Shown here in pieces: positions 55,039-63,418 of a stretch of DNA of 64,000 bases (within the stretch, counting starts at the first letter, position 1; each line of letters opens with the position of its first letter). A program made the position numbers and the translations under genes. The stretch is from Mesorhizobium sp. WSM3862 (GTDB taxonomy: Bacteria; Pseudomonadota; Alphaproteobacteria; Rhizobiales; Rhizobiaceae), in the NCBI RefSeq assembly GCF_002294985.1, contig NZ_NSGE01000006.1, forward strand, positions 62,001 to 126,000. Direction: 5' to 3'. The notes beneath the pieces were generated by a model. It did not search any database. It worked only from the letters and a program-made list of their open reading frames with translations, and was not told where the DNA came from.

Positions 55039-56049
55039 ATGGCCGCTGAGCCGCTGAAGACGCTGTTCTATCCATTTGAGGCCGAAGCGCTGCCTTGGCC
55101 GCGAAGCGATGCCCGGCTCCTCTTTCTTGGCGCTGAGCCTGGTTTCCGTTTGCCCGGCGGCGTCGCTGCGGCGCTGCATCTCGTGCAAGGCTTTCGGCCG
55201 CATTTTCGTGCTCTGCAGGCAGCCGGCTATTCGGTCACGCCGAGGGCGGAACGCTCGGCCTTCGATGCTGCCCTTGTGCTGGCCGGCCGGCATCGCGGCC
55301 AGAACGAGCTGCGCATCGCCGAAGCCATCGAGCGCGTCGCGCCCGGCGGATTGATCGTCGTCGCCGGCGGCAAGGAAGACGGCATCGATAGCCTGCGCAA
55401 GCGCGTGGGCGCGCTGGCGCCGCTCGAAGCCCACCTGCCGAAGCATCACGGCGTCGCCTTCTGGTTCCGCCAGGCCGGCATGGATGCGGCCCGGGCGCTT
55501 CGCGCCGCCAACCCTAATCTGATCGTCGAAGGCCGCTTCCGCACCGCGCCCGGCATGTTCTCCTTCGATCGGGTCGACGCAGGATCGAAGCTTCTGCTGG
55601 ACAGCCTGCCGCAGGGGCTTGCGGGCAATGTCGCCGATTTCTGTGCCGGCTGGGGCTATCTGGCGGCCGAAGTGATGGAACGCTCGACAGGGCTGTCCGG
55701 TCTCGACCTCTACGAAGCGGATTTCGAGGCCCTGCAGGCGGCAAAGGCCAATATCCGCGCAACCGCAGTCGAGCCGCGCTTCTTCTGGACCGATCTGCTG
55801 ACCGAAACGGTCGAGCGAGGTTACGACGCGATCGTCATGAACCCGCCCTTCCACAGCGGCAGGGCTGCCGACCCGGGCATCGGCGCTGGCATGATCCGCG
55901 CGGCGTCGAAGGCGCTGAAACCAGGTGGACGCCTGTTCATGGTGGCGAACCGGCAGTTGCCTTACGAACAGGTGCTGGCGGGAGCCTTCTCCAGCCACGC
56001 CGAGGTTGCGCGCGATGGCATGTTCAAGGTGTTTTCGGCGCGGCGTTAA
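55039..56049 (+). CDS. Class I SAM methyltransferase, RsmC-like
   Basis: This is a 336-residue protein with the two-domain layout of the RsmC/RlmG family: a degenerate N-terminal methyltransferase domain (about 1-150) and a catalytic C-terminal domain with the SAM site NVADFCAGWGYLAAEVMER, acidic GLDLYEADFEA and the amino-methylation motif NPPF in VMNPPFHSGR. E. coli RsmC makes m2G1207 in 16S rRNA; the exact target here is inferred. A GGAATTGC-family repeat starts at its stop codon. Confidence 0.85.
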   Translation: MAAEPLKTLFYPFEAEALPWPRSDARLLFLGAEPGFRLPGGVAAALHLVQGFRPHFRALQAAGYSVTPRAERSAFDAALVLAGRHRGQNELRIAEAIERVAPGGLIVVAGGKEDGIDSLRKRVGALAPLEAHLPKHHGVAFWFRQAGMDAARALRAANPNLIVEGRFRTAPGMFSFDRVDAGSKLLLDSLPQGLAGNVADFCAGWGYLAAEVMERSTGLSGLDLYEADFEALQAAKANIRATAVEPRFFWTDLLTETVERGYDAIVMNPPFHSGRAADPGIGAGMIRAASKALKPGGRLFMVANRQLPYEQVLAGAFSSHAEVARDGMFKVFSARR

Positions 56050-56100
56050 AAGCAATTCCAGGAAAAGCGCGTGAGACGGTTTTCCGTCCCGTGATTGCTT
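56050..56100. repeat. GGAATTGC-family palindromic repeat after the rsmC-like gene
   Basis: AAGCAAT and ATTGCTT form the ends; inside, CCAGGAAAAGCGCG and GAGACGGTTTTCCGTCCCG match the copies at 8594 and 50725. It begins at the first base after the TAA stop and lies between convergent genes. Confidence 0.75.
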
Positions 56101-56120
56101 GAGGAAAAGAACGCAGCGCC

Positions 56121-57674
56121 CTACTGCAGGCTGACGAGGCGTGCCGGCTCGCGCCTGGCATGGACAGGGCGCAACGCGCCGAGCTCGATCTCGAGTGGCG
56201 CGGGGCGGCCGAACAGATAACCCTGCACCACCTCGCAACCGGCGGCTCTCAGCAGCGTCGCCTGGTTCTCGGTCTCGACGCCTTCGGCGATGATGCCGAC
56301 GCCGAGCGCCCGCGATAGCCCGACGATGGTCGAGACGACAGCGCCCGAGCTGGAATCGGTATCGATGCGGCTGACGAAGGAGCGGTCGATCTTCAGCTTG
56401 CCGAACGAGAAGTCGATCAGATAGCTCAGGTTGGAATAGCCGGTGCCGAAATCGTCGACGGCGACCGAGATGCCCATCTCGGCGAGTTGCCGCAGGATGA
56501 CGGCCGCGCGGTCGCGGTCCTGCATCATCGCCGTTTCGGTGACTTCGAGTTCCAGCCGCGACGGCTTGATGCCGGTCGATGCCATGGTCTGGCGCACGAT
56601 GCCGACGAAGTCCCTGGTCATGAACTGGACCGGCGAGATGTTGACGGCGACGAAGCAATCCTCCGGCAGGTACTGGGCGTCGCTGCAAGCCTTGCGCAGC
56701 ACCCATTCGCCGATCGGGTTGATCATGCCGGTTTCCTCGGCGATCGGAATGAATTCCATCGGCGGGATCATGCCGCGTTCCGGATGCTTCCACCGGATCA
56801 GCGCTTCATAGCCGACGACGCGGCCGCCCTGGAGGTCGAATTGCGGCTGGTAGTGGAGGCTGAAGTCGCCGCGGTCGAAGGCGGTTTTCAGCTCCGATTC
56901 AATCCATTGCCGGTGGTCCGCAACGCGGCCCATGTCGGCGTGGAAGACCGACCAGTTGCCGATGCCGCTTGCGCGCGCATTCTGCAGCGCCAGGTTTGAG
57001 CGGCGAAGGATGAGCACCGGATCGACGCCGTCCTTCGGCATCGCCACGATACCGACGGACATGCTGACCGACTGCAGATGCGTCTGGAGCTGGTAGGGCT
57101 CCATCATGCGGTTGATGAATGTTTCGAGGAACCGTTCGAGATATCCCCGGATCTCACGGTCCGGCAAGAGCACGGCGAATTCGCCGGCGCCGAGCCGCCC
57201 GATCACGGCATCCTCCGGCATGCTCTCCTTCAGCCTTTTGGTGAAGGCGCGGATCAGCTCGTCGCCATGACTGTAGCCGATGGCGTCGTTGATCTGCTTG
57301 AAGCGGTCGATGTCGATATCGATCAGATAGATCGGTTCGCCGGTCTCCAGCGTTTCCGCTGCCGCCGCTGCGACCTTTCCGACGATCGCCTGGCGCGTCA
57401 GCAGGCCGGTCATCTTGTCGAAATGGGTTTCCTTGAAGACGTATTCGGCCGATTCATCGATGCCTGCGAAGAATGACATCGCGGCGCCGCCGGCGGAAAG
57501 GGCACAGAGCGCGGCGATGATACCCGCCATCGTCCCGGCAGACATGCCGGCTAGGCCGTCGCCGAAGCCGAAGCGCAACCCCCAGAGTCCGAGGATAAAA
57601 CTGCCCATGGCCGAGCTGGCGATGGTGATCAGCCGGAACAGCGGTGTTCGCTTCGGGTTGCTGACTGCAGACAT
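56121..57674 (-). CDS. c-di-GMP phosphodiesterase with degenerate GGDEF domain
   Basis: This 517-residue inner-membrane signalling protein has two N-terminal helices (about 13-70), a GGDEF domain (about 85-245) and an EAL domain (about 260-505). The GGDEF active site reads GAGEF in IGRLGAGEFAVLL, so cyclase activity is unlikely; it may bind GTP as a regulator. The EAL site is intact: YEALIRW, VAVNISPVQF, LELEVTET, DDFGTGYSNL, KIDRSFV and AEGVET. It most likely hydrolyses c-di-GMP. The signal sensed is unknown. Confidence 0.9.
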   Translation of the reverse strand: MSAVSNPKRTPLFRLITIASSAMGSFILGLWGLRFGFGDGLAGMSAGTMAGIIAALCALSAGGAAMSFFAGIDESAEYVFKETHFDKMTGLLTRQAIVGKVAAAAAETLETGEPIYLIDIDIDRFKQINDAIGYSHGDELIRAFTKRLKESMPEDAVIGRLGAGEFAVLLPDREIRGYLERFLETFINRMMEPYQLQTHLQSVSMSVGIVAMPKDGVDPVLILRRSNLALQNARASGIGNWSVFHADMGRVADHRQWIESELKTAFDRGDFSLHYQPQFDLQGGRVVGYEALIRWKHPERGMIPPMEFIPIAEETGMINPIGEWVLRKACSDAQYLPEDCFVAVNISPVQFMTRDFVGIVRQTMASTGIKPSRLELEVTETAMMQDRDRAAVILRQLAEMGISVAVDDFGTGYSNLSYLIDFSFGKLKIDRSFVSRIDTDSSSGAVVSTIVGLSRALGVGIIAEGVETENQATLLRAAGCEVVQGYLFGRPAPLEIELGALRPVHARREPARLVSLQ

Positions 57675-57776
57675 GCAAGGTCCCTGAACTACAGGGCCGT
57701 TTAGCGGATACCTCCTTAAAATGGGTTTCCGCCAATGCCTCCAATTTTACTGGAAGGTGCTTTTTTCGTTAGCGAA

Positions 57777-58589
57777 TTATTCGCGGGGGCCGTCGTTCTG
57801 CTTCAGTTCCTCTAGCGTCGGCATGGAGACGATGTGATAGCCGGAATCGACATAGTGGATCTCGCCTGTGACCCCCGAAGACAGATCGGACAGCAGGTAG
57901 AGCGCCGAGCCGCCAACCTCGTCGATGGTGACGGTGCGCCGTAGCGGCGAATTGCGCTGCTGATAGGAGAACATGTGGCGTGCGTCGGATACGCCTGAGC
58001 CGGCGAGCGTCCGCACCGGTCCTGCCGAGATGCCGTTCACCCGAATGCCGCGCGGGCCGTAATCGTTGGCGAGATAGCGCACGCTCGCCTCCAGTCCGGC
58101 CTTGGCGACGCCCATGACATTGTAGTTCGGCATGACCCGCACCGACCCGGCATAGGTCAGCGTGATCATCGAGCCGCCATTGGTCATCAGCGCGGCGGCA
58201 TTGCGGGCGATCTCTGTAAAGGAATAGCAGGAGATCACCATGGTGCGGACGAAGTTGTCGCGGCTGGTGTCGGCGTAGAGGCCCTTGAGCTCGTTCTTGT
58301 CGGAGAAGCCGATGGCGTGAACGACGAAATCCAGGCCGCCCCAGGCTTCGCGAAGCGTCTGGAAGGTTGCGGTGACCGAGGCGCTGTCCTCGACGTCGCA
58401 AGGCACGACCAGCGAGGCCCCGAGCTTCTCGGCCAGCGGCTTGACCCGCCGCCCGAAGGCGTCACCCTGATAGGTGAAGGCAAGCTCCGCCCCGTGCTCG
58501 GACAGTTTCTTGGCGATGCCCCAGGCGATCGAATGATCGTTGGCGACCCCCATGACAAGCCCGCGCTTGCCCTTCATCAACCCTTCCAT
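57777..58589 (-). CDS. fabI: Enoyl-[acyl-carrier-protein] reductase (NADH)
   Basis: This catalyses the last reduction of fatty acid elongation. The 270-residue SDR-like enzyme has GLVMGVANDHSIAWGIA (NADH site) and the YNVMGVAKAGLEASVRYLA active-site Tyr-x6-Lys. ATG 58589 with AAGGA 9 nt upstream is preferred; an in-frame TTG lies 9 nt earlier. It is the third gene of fabA-fabB-fabI and lies 12 nt after fabB. It belongs to the class targeted by triclosan and isoniazid-like inhibitors. Confidence 0.95.
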   Translation of the reverse strand: MEGLMKGKRGLVMGVANDHSIAWGIAKKLSEHGAELAFTYQGDAFGRRVKPLAEKLGASLVVPCDVEDSASVTATFQTLREAWGGLDFVVHAIGFSDKNELKGLYADTSRDNFVRTMVISCYSFTEIARNAAALMTNGGSMITLTYAGSVRVMPNYNVMGVAKAGLEASVRYLANDYGPRGIRVNGISAGPVRTLAGSGVSDARHMFSYQQRNSPLRRTVTIDEVGGSALYLLSDLSSGVTGEIHYVDSGYHIVSMPTLEELKQNDGPRE

Positions 58590-58601
58590 AAAAGGCAATC
58601 C

Positions 58602-59822
58602 TTATGCGGAATAGCGCTGGAAAATCAGCGTTGCGTTGGTGCCACCGAAACCGAAGGAATTGGACAGGACGGTGTCGATCTTGGCATTGTCGATGCGCTT
58701 GCGCACGATCGGCATGCCCTCGAATTCGGGATCGAGCTCCTCGATATGGGCGCTCTCGCCGATGAAGCCGCCCTGCATCATCAGGATCGAGTAGATCGAT
58801 TCCTGGACGCCGGCGGCGCCGAGCGAATGGCCGGTCAGCGACTTGGTCGAGGTGATATACGGCATCTGGTCGCCGAACACCTCGCGAATGGCGCCCATTT
58901 CCTTGGAATCGCCGACCGGCGTCGATGTGCCGTGCGTGTTGATGTAGTCGACCGGCGTCGAGACGGTTGCAAGCGCCTGCCGCATGCAGCGCACGGCGCC
59001 TTCGCCGGACGGCGCCACCATGTCGTAGCCGTCGGAGGTCGCGCCGTAGCCGACGATCTCGGCGTAGATCTTGGCGCCGCGTGCCTTGGCGTGCTCCAGC
59101 TCTTCCAGCACCAGAACGCCCGCGCCGCCGGCGATGACGAAGCCGTCGCGGTTGACATCATAGGCGCGCGAAGCGGCCGATGCCTTGTCGTTGAATTTCG
59201 ACGACATGGCGCCCATGGCGTCGAACAGGTCCGACATCGTCCAGTCGAGATCCTCGTGGCCGCCGGCGAACATCATATCCTGCTTGCCCCACTGGATCAG
59301 CTCGCAGGCATTGCCGATGCAGTGCGCGGAGGTCGAGCAGGCGGACGAGATCGAGTAATTCACGCCGTGGATCTTGAACCAGGTTGCCAAGGTGGCCGAA
59401 GCGGTCGACGACATCGCCTTCGGCACCGCGAACGGACCGATCCGCTTCGGGCTGCTGTTCTTGAGCGTCGTTTCGGCGGCTTCCACGATGGTCCTGGTCG
59501 ACGGTCCGCCGGAGCCCATGACGATGCCGGTCCGCTCATTGGTGATGTCGCTCTCGCCGAGGCCGGCGTCCGCGATCGCCTGATCCATGGCGACATGGTT
59601 CCAGGCCGCGCCTTGGCTCAGGAAACGCATTGCGCGGCGGTCGATCATCGCCGACGGGTCGAGCGTCGGCGCGCCCCACACCTGGCAGCGAAAACCGTGC
59701 TCGGCGAAGGAATTGGAAAAGCTGATGCCGGACTTGGCATCGTAAAGTGAGGCCTGCACCTCATTGGCGTTGTTGCCGATCGACGACACAATGCCGAGGC
59801 CTGTCACTACGACGCGTCTCAT
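58602..59822 (-). CDS. fabB: Beta-ketoacyl-ACP synthase I
   Basis: This condensing enzyme is needed for unsaturated fatty acid elongation. The 406-residue protein has the catalytic Cys162 in [10 protein letters not shown] and the two His in [11 protein letters not shown] and [12 protein letters not shown], with the C-terminal [11 protein letters not shown]. An AAGGAG ribosome site lies 6 nt before ATG 59822. It lies between fabA and fabI. Confidence 0.95.
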   Translation of the reverse strand: MRRVVVTGLGIVSSIGNNANEVQASLYDAKSGISFSNSFAEHGFRCQVWGAPTLDPSAMIDRRAMRFLSQGAAWNHVAMDQAIADAGLGESDITNERTGIVMGSGGPSTRTIVEAAETTLKNSSPKRIGPFAVPKAMSSTASATLATWFKIHGVNYSISSACSTSAHCIGNACELIQWGKQDMMFAGGHEDLDWTMSDLFDAMGAMSSKFNDKASAASRAYDVNRDGFVIAGGAGVLVLEELEHAKARGAKIYAEIVGYGATSDGYDMVAPSGEGAVRCMRQALATVSTPVDYINTHGTSTPVGDSKEMGAIREVFGDQMPYITSTKSLTGHSLGAAGVQESIYSILMMQGGFIGESAHIEELDPEFEGMPIVRKRIDNAKIDTVLSNSFGFGGTNATLIFQRYSA

Positions 59823-59949
59823 TCGCAACTCCTTCCGGCGTAGTTTGGCGAAAAACCTAATTGGTTTCCGCCTTCGATCATACGCAAAATAAACTGCCGC
59901 GGCGTCCTTGCGCATCCGTCGGACACGCCAGGCCCCGTGGCGATGGCGA

Positions 59950-60465
59950 TCAGGCGGCGGACTGCTTGGACAGGCCCACCTTCAGATCCGTTGCCGCGTA
60001 TATGGGTTCGCCATCCGCCTTGAGCCAGCCATCGGCGATGCCGAGCACGAGGCGGCCGCGCATCACGCGCTTGAAGTCGACGCCATATTCGACCTTCTTG
60101 ACCGATGGCGTCACCATGCCCTTGAACTTCACCTCGCCGGTCGACAGCGCCATGCCCTTGCCGGGTTCACCGAGCCAGCCGAGATAGAAGCCGGTCAATT
60201 GCCACATGGCGTCGAGGCCGAGGCAACCCGGCATGATCGGATTGCCGATGAAATGGCAGGCGAAGAACCAAAGATCCGGCTTGATGTCGAACTCGGCACG
60301 GATGAAGCCCTTGTCGAAGGCGCCGCCGGTCTCGCTGATCTCGGTGATGCGGTCGAACATCAGCATCGGCGGGTAGGGCAGCTGGGCGTTTCCCGGTCCG
60401 AACAGCTCGCCGCGGGCGCAGGCAAGCAGTTCCTCGTAGTCGTAGCTGGACTTTTGACCCGCCAT
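59950..60465 (-). CDS. fabA: 3-hydroxydecanoyl-ACP dehydratase/isomerase
   Basis: This introduces the cis double bond at C10 in anaerobic-type unsaturated fatty acid synthesis. The 171-residue protein has the catalytic His71 and Asp85 in [20 protein letters not shown], matching E. coli H70 and D84. ATG 60465 gives the normal length; the frame is open for 14 more residues. It is the first gene of fabA-fabB-fabI and divergent from irr. Confidence 0.96.
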   Translation of the reverse strand: MAGQKSSYDYEELLACARGELFGPGNAQLPYPPMLMFDRITEISETGGAFDKGFIRAEFDIKPDLWFFACHFIGNPIMPGCLGLDAMWQLTGFYLGWLGEPGKGMALSTGEVKFKGMVTPSVKKVEYGVDFKRVMRGRLVLGIADGWLKADGEPIYAATDLKVGLSKQSAA

Positions 60466-60706
60466 TAATTCCGTCCCCGTTCTCGTTCCGGGCGGCAGGG
60501 CGCCCATGTCGTTGGTTTCCTAACACACTCTGTTTGTGGCCGGAAACCGGCGTTTGCGCTTAACCCGTGCGCCTGTCTGGGTCAATGCGCGCTATTGATC
60601 GCATTTGGGCGACCGAATATATGTCGGGTGGTGTCCAGTTTTTGGCATTGACCTCTTTTTGCCATTCTGGACCGGTCTATGGGGCTTGCAAGCTTAGACG
60701 GGATAG

Positions 60707-61138
60707 ATGGATTCGGGCTGCCGGAAGGAAAATGTCGCTGTGGACAAGCGGGTTCGCGAAGCCGGCCTGAGGCCGACGCGCCAGCGCATTGCGCTGGCCG
60801 ACCTGCTTTTCGCCAAGGGCGACCGTCACCTCTCGGCCGAAGAATTGCATGAAGAGGCGATCGCCGCCGGTGTGCCGGTTTCGCTGGCCACCGTCTACAA
60901 TGCCCTTCATCAATTCACCCAGGCCGGCATGCTGCGCATCCTCGCCGTCGAAGGGTCGAAGACCTATTTCGACACCAACACTTCCGATCACCACCACTTC
61001 TATGTCGAGGGCGAGAACCGGATCTTCGATATCGCCAGCGGCCCGGTGAGCGTCTCCAACCTGCCGGAGCCTCCGGAAGGCATGGAGATCGCCAACGTCG
61101 ATATCGTGGTGAGGCTGCGCCCCAAGCGCCGCGACTGA
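60707..61138 (+). CDS. irr: Iron response regulator Irr (Fur family)
   Basis: Irr is a Fur-family regulator of Rhizobiales that acts under iron limitation and is inactivated or degraded through haem. The 143-residue protein has the winged-helix part LRPTRQRIALADLLF and SLATVYNALHQFTQAGMLR, and the characteristic triple His in TSDHHHFYVEGEN (His95-97), the second haem site of Irr. The N-terminal Gly-Cys-Pro haem motif of Bradyrhizobium Irr is absent, as in Rhizobium. ATG 60707 is used; a GTG at 60740 is possible. Position opposite fabA is conserved in rhizobia. It likely acts on the box at 24546. Confidence 0.92.
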   Translation: MDSGCRKENVAVDKRVREAGLRPTRQRIALADLLFAKGDRHLSAEELHEEAIAAGVPVSLATVYNALHQFTQAGMLRILAVEGSKTYFDTNTSDHHHFYVEGENRIFDIASGPVSVSNLPEPPEGMEIANVDIVVRLRPKRRD

Positions 61139-61181
61139 TCTGCCCGCGATGAGGCCCGTCGACCTGGCGATACGGCTCGAA

Positions 61182-61249
61182 GACCATGATCGCGAAAAGT
61201 CGGAACCGGTTTTGCTACGCTGACCTACGGTTTGGATCAGATCATGGTC
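61182..61249. repeat. GATCATGC-family palindromic repeat after irr
   Basis: Outer arms GACCATGATC and GATCATGGTC are perfect 10-bp inverted repeats; GCGAAAAGT, CGGAACCGGTTTT inside match the family, with an insertion in the centre (CTGACCTACGG). It lies between the convergent irr and SH3-protein genes. Confidence 0.75.
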
Positions 61250-61262
61250 CAGACAAAATAGA

Positions 61263-61826
61263 TCAGTTCTTGACCTTTTCTCCCGGGTAGGCGCCCCAGA
61301 CCTGCGACTGGGCGACCCAGCCGGTATGGCCGTCGAAGGTCATCTCGCACCACTGACCGTCGCACTTCTTGATCGAGCCCATCACGCCTGGCTCGAGGAT
61401 GGCGACAACGCCGGCGTCCTTGTCGGGATCGTCGAGCAGATTGATTCGGCCGCCCTTGCCGCGCTGCCAGGGGGCGACGATCGCGGTGCGGCGGCCCGAA
61501 AGCAGCGACTGGTTGATCCAGCCTTCGGAGCCGTCGGCGTCACGCACGCGGCGCCAGGTGTCGAATTCCTGGATGATTTCCATCGGCAGTCCGGCCTTCA
61601 TGTACATCCAGTCGACGGAATAGTTGGCGCCCGGACCGACGCGCGAGTTGACGCGTCCGGATTTCAGGCTGACGAAGCGCGGCAGCGGCAGGCCGCTCGG
61701 CCCCAGCGTCACGGTCTGCGCCGACGTGGCCGCGCCTTGCGCGGATGTCTGCGGCGCCCAAAGCAGAGTGCCGAGAACGGCTGCGCTGAAAGCCAGGCGG
61801 AGCGAGGCGAAACCAGACACGTTCAT
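61263..61826 (-). CDS. Exported SH3-domain protein
   Basis: This 187-residue secreted protein has a signal peptide (LRLAFSAAVLGTLLWAPQTS) and two bacterial SH3 domains (about 50-110 and 120-185; RVNSRVGPGANYSVDWMYM, then WCEMTFDGHTGWVAQSQVWG). Such domains often bind cell wall or proteins. The function is not known. ATG 61826 gives a clean signal peptide but its AGGA is too close; a GTG start at 61883 would add 19 basic residues. Confidence 0.8.
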   Translation of the reverse strand: MNVSGFASLRLAFSAAVLGTLLWAPQTSAQGAATSAQTVTLGPSGLPLPRFVSLKSGRVNSRVGPGANYSVDWMYMKAGLPMEIIQEFDTWRRVRDADGSEGWINQSLLSGRRTAIVAPWQRGKGGRINLLDDPDKDAGVVAILEPGVMGSIKKCDGQWCEMTFDGHTGWVAQSQVWGAYPGEKVKN

Positions 61827-61988
61827 TCCTTTCGGCGCCGGTCCGTGGGAGGAGCGCCCCTTTTTCTTTGTCTTCGGCGGCACCGCTTGTTACAGGAGTG
61901 GGCTGATACCGCGACTGGCTTCAAGTTTCGCTTGTCTTGGTTAAAGAGGTCTCAACGAGATCGGTTTCGAGGAAGCTTCGGGGAAACA

Positions 61989-62990
61989 ATGGCAGGCAAA
62001 AAACGGCCCCTCGTCGTCATCACGCGCAAGCTGCCCGATCCGGTGGAGACCCGCATGCGCGAACTGTTCGACGCGCGCCTCAATGTCGAGGACCGGCCGA
62101 TGACCCAGCCGGAGCTGGTTGCGGCGGTCAAGGAAGCCGACGTGCTGGTCCCGACCATCACCGACCACATCGATGCCGCGCTGATCGCCCAGGCCGGCGA
62201 GAACCTCAAGCTGATCGCCAATTTCGGCAACGGCGTCGACAAGATTGACGTCTCGGCGGCTGCCAAGAAAGGCATCACCGTCACCAACACGCCGAACGTG
62301 CTTACCGAAGACACCGCCGACATGACTATGGCGCTGATGCTCGCCGTGCCGCGCAGGCTGGCCGAAGGCGCCAACGTGCTCACCGGCGAGAAGAAATGGG
62401 CCGGCTGGTCCCCGACCTGGATGCTCGGCCGCCGCATCTGGGGCAAGCGCCTGGGCATTGTCGGCATGGGCCGTATCGGCACGGCGGTCGCCAGGCGCGC
62501 CAAGGCGTTCGGTCTGTCCATCCACTACCACAACCGCCACCGCGTGCTGCCGGCGGTCGAGGACGAATTGGAAGCGACCTATTGGGAAAGCCTCGACCAG
62601 ATGCTCGCCCGGATGGATATCATCTCGGTCAACTGCCCGTCGACGCCGGCGACCTTTCATCTGCTGTCGGCCCGGCGGCTGGCGCTGATGCAGCCGGCGG
62701 CCTACATCGTCAACACAGCGCGGGGCGACATCATCGACGAAGAGTCGATGATCAAACTCATCCAGGACGGCAAGATCGCCGGCGCCGGCCTCGACGTCTA
62801 CGAGCACGAGCCGGCGCTGAACAGCAAGCTGTTGAAGCTCGCCCACAAGGGCAAGGTCGTTCTGTTGCCGCATATGGGCTCGGCGACGCTCGAAGGCCGC
62901 ATCGACATGGGCGAGAAGGTGATCATCAACATTCGCGCCTTCTTCGACGGCCATCGCCCGCCGGACCGTGTGTTGCCGCTCAGGACCTGA
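61989..62990 (+). CDS. D-isomer 2-hydroxyacid dehydrogenase (glyoxylate/hydroxypyruvate reductase type)
   Basis: This 333-residue NAD(P)H-dependent enzyme reduces 2-keto acids such as glyoxylate or hydroxypyruvate. The nucleotide site is LGIVGMGRIGTAVARRAKAF, the catalytic residues are Arg in NTARGDIIDE, Glu in YEHEPALN and His in LLPHMGSATLEGR. ATG 61989 is chosen; the frame runs open far upstream but without protein-like sequence. The exact substrate is not evident. It converges on the aconitase X genes. Confidence 0.9.
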   Translation: MAGKKRPLVVITRKLPDPVETRMRELFDARLNVEDRPMTQPELVAAVKEADVLVPTITDHIDAALIAQAGENLKLIANFGNGVDKIDVSAAAKKGITVTNTPNVLTEDTADMTMALMLAVPRRLAEGANVLTGEKKWAGWSPTWMLGRRIWGKRLGIVGMGRIGTAVARRAKAFGLSIHYHNRHRVLPAVEDELEATYWESLDQMLARMDIISVNCPSTPATFHLLSARRLALMQPAAYIVNTARGDIIDEESMIKLIQDGKIAGAGLDVYEHEPALNSKLLKLAHKGKVVLLPHMGSATLEGRIDMGEKVIINIRAFFDGHRPPDRVLPLRT

Positions 62991-63004
62991 AAACCACGAT
63001 TTGT

Positions 63005-63418
63005 TCAGGCGGCGACGCTCACGGCGCCGTCGTCGTCGACTTTGACGGTGCTTCCGCGATAGGCGTCGAACACACCGCGTCCGAGCCGCACCGCCATAGG
63101 CGTTTCCCAGCCCATTTCGCGCGCGACGATCAGGCCGAGCAGAAGAATGGCGTCCGGCTCGTGCAGGATAAGGGCTGCCGGCCCGCGGCCGTTGTGGACC
63201 AGTTCCATCAGCACTGCCGAAGCCGACGAGGAGCCGATGGTGCCCGGCAGGAACAGCACCCGGCCGGAAATCACCTCGCCATGCTGCGGGTGGCGGACAT
63301 CGGCGATGCGCCCTGTCTTCGGGTCGACGCCGCCCCAGAAGCTGATCGGCGCCGTCAGCACCAGCGCTTCGCCTTTACCGGCCTTGCCCCGTACCAATAT
63401 CTCCGCGGCGGCGCTCAT
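63005..63418 (-). CDS. Aconitase X small (swivel) subunit, DUF126
   Basis: This 137-residue subunit belongs to the split form of aconitase X. Family residues are seen in APISFWGGVDPKTG and PGTIGSSSASAVLMEL, where the Ser pair faces the active site. In studied bacteria the two-subunit enzyme is cis-3-hydroxy-L-proline dehydratase, giving pyrroline-2-carboxylate. It overlaps the large subunit by 4 nt (ATGA), the usual layout. Confidence 0.85.
   Translation of the reverse strand: MSAAAEILVRGKAGKGEALVLTAPISFWGGVDPKTGRIADVRHPQHGEVISGRVLFLPGTIGSSSASAVLMELVHNGRGPAALILHEPDAILLLGLIVAREMGWETPMAVRLGRGVFDAYRGSTVKVDDDGAVSVAA

Noticed and set aside
60640-60706. Promoter or iron box directly upstream of irr
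   Set aside because: TTGACC at 60648 has no -10 at fitting distance, and no TTTAGAA-N3-TTCTAAA-like palindrome is present.
61326-61988. Long N-terminal extension of the 2-hydroxyacid dehydrogenase
   Set aside because: The extension is the antisense of the SH3-protein gene; the family N terminus begins at 61989.
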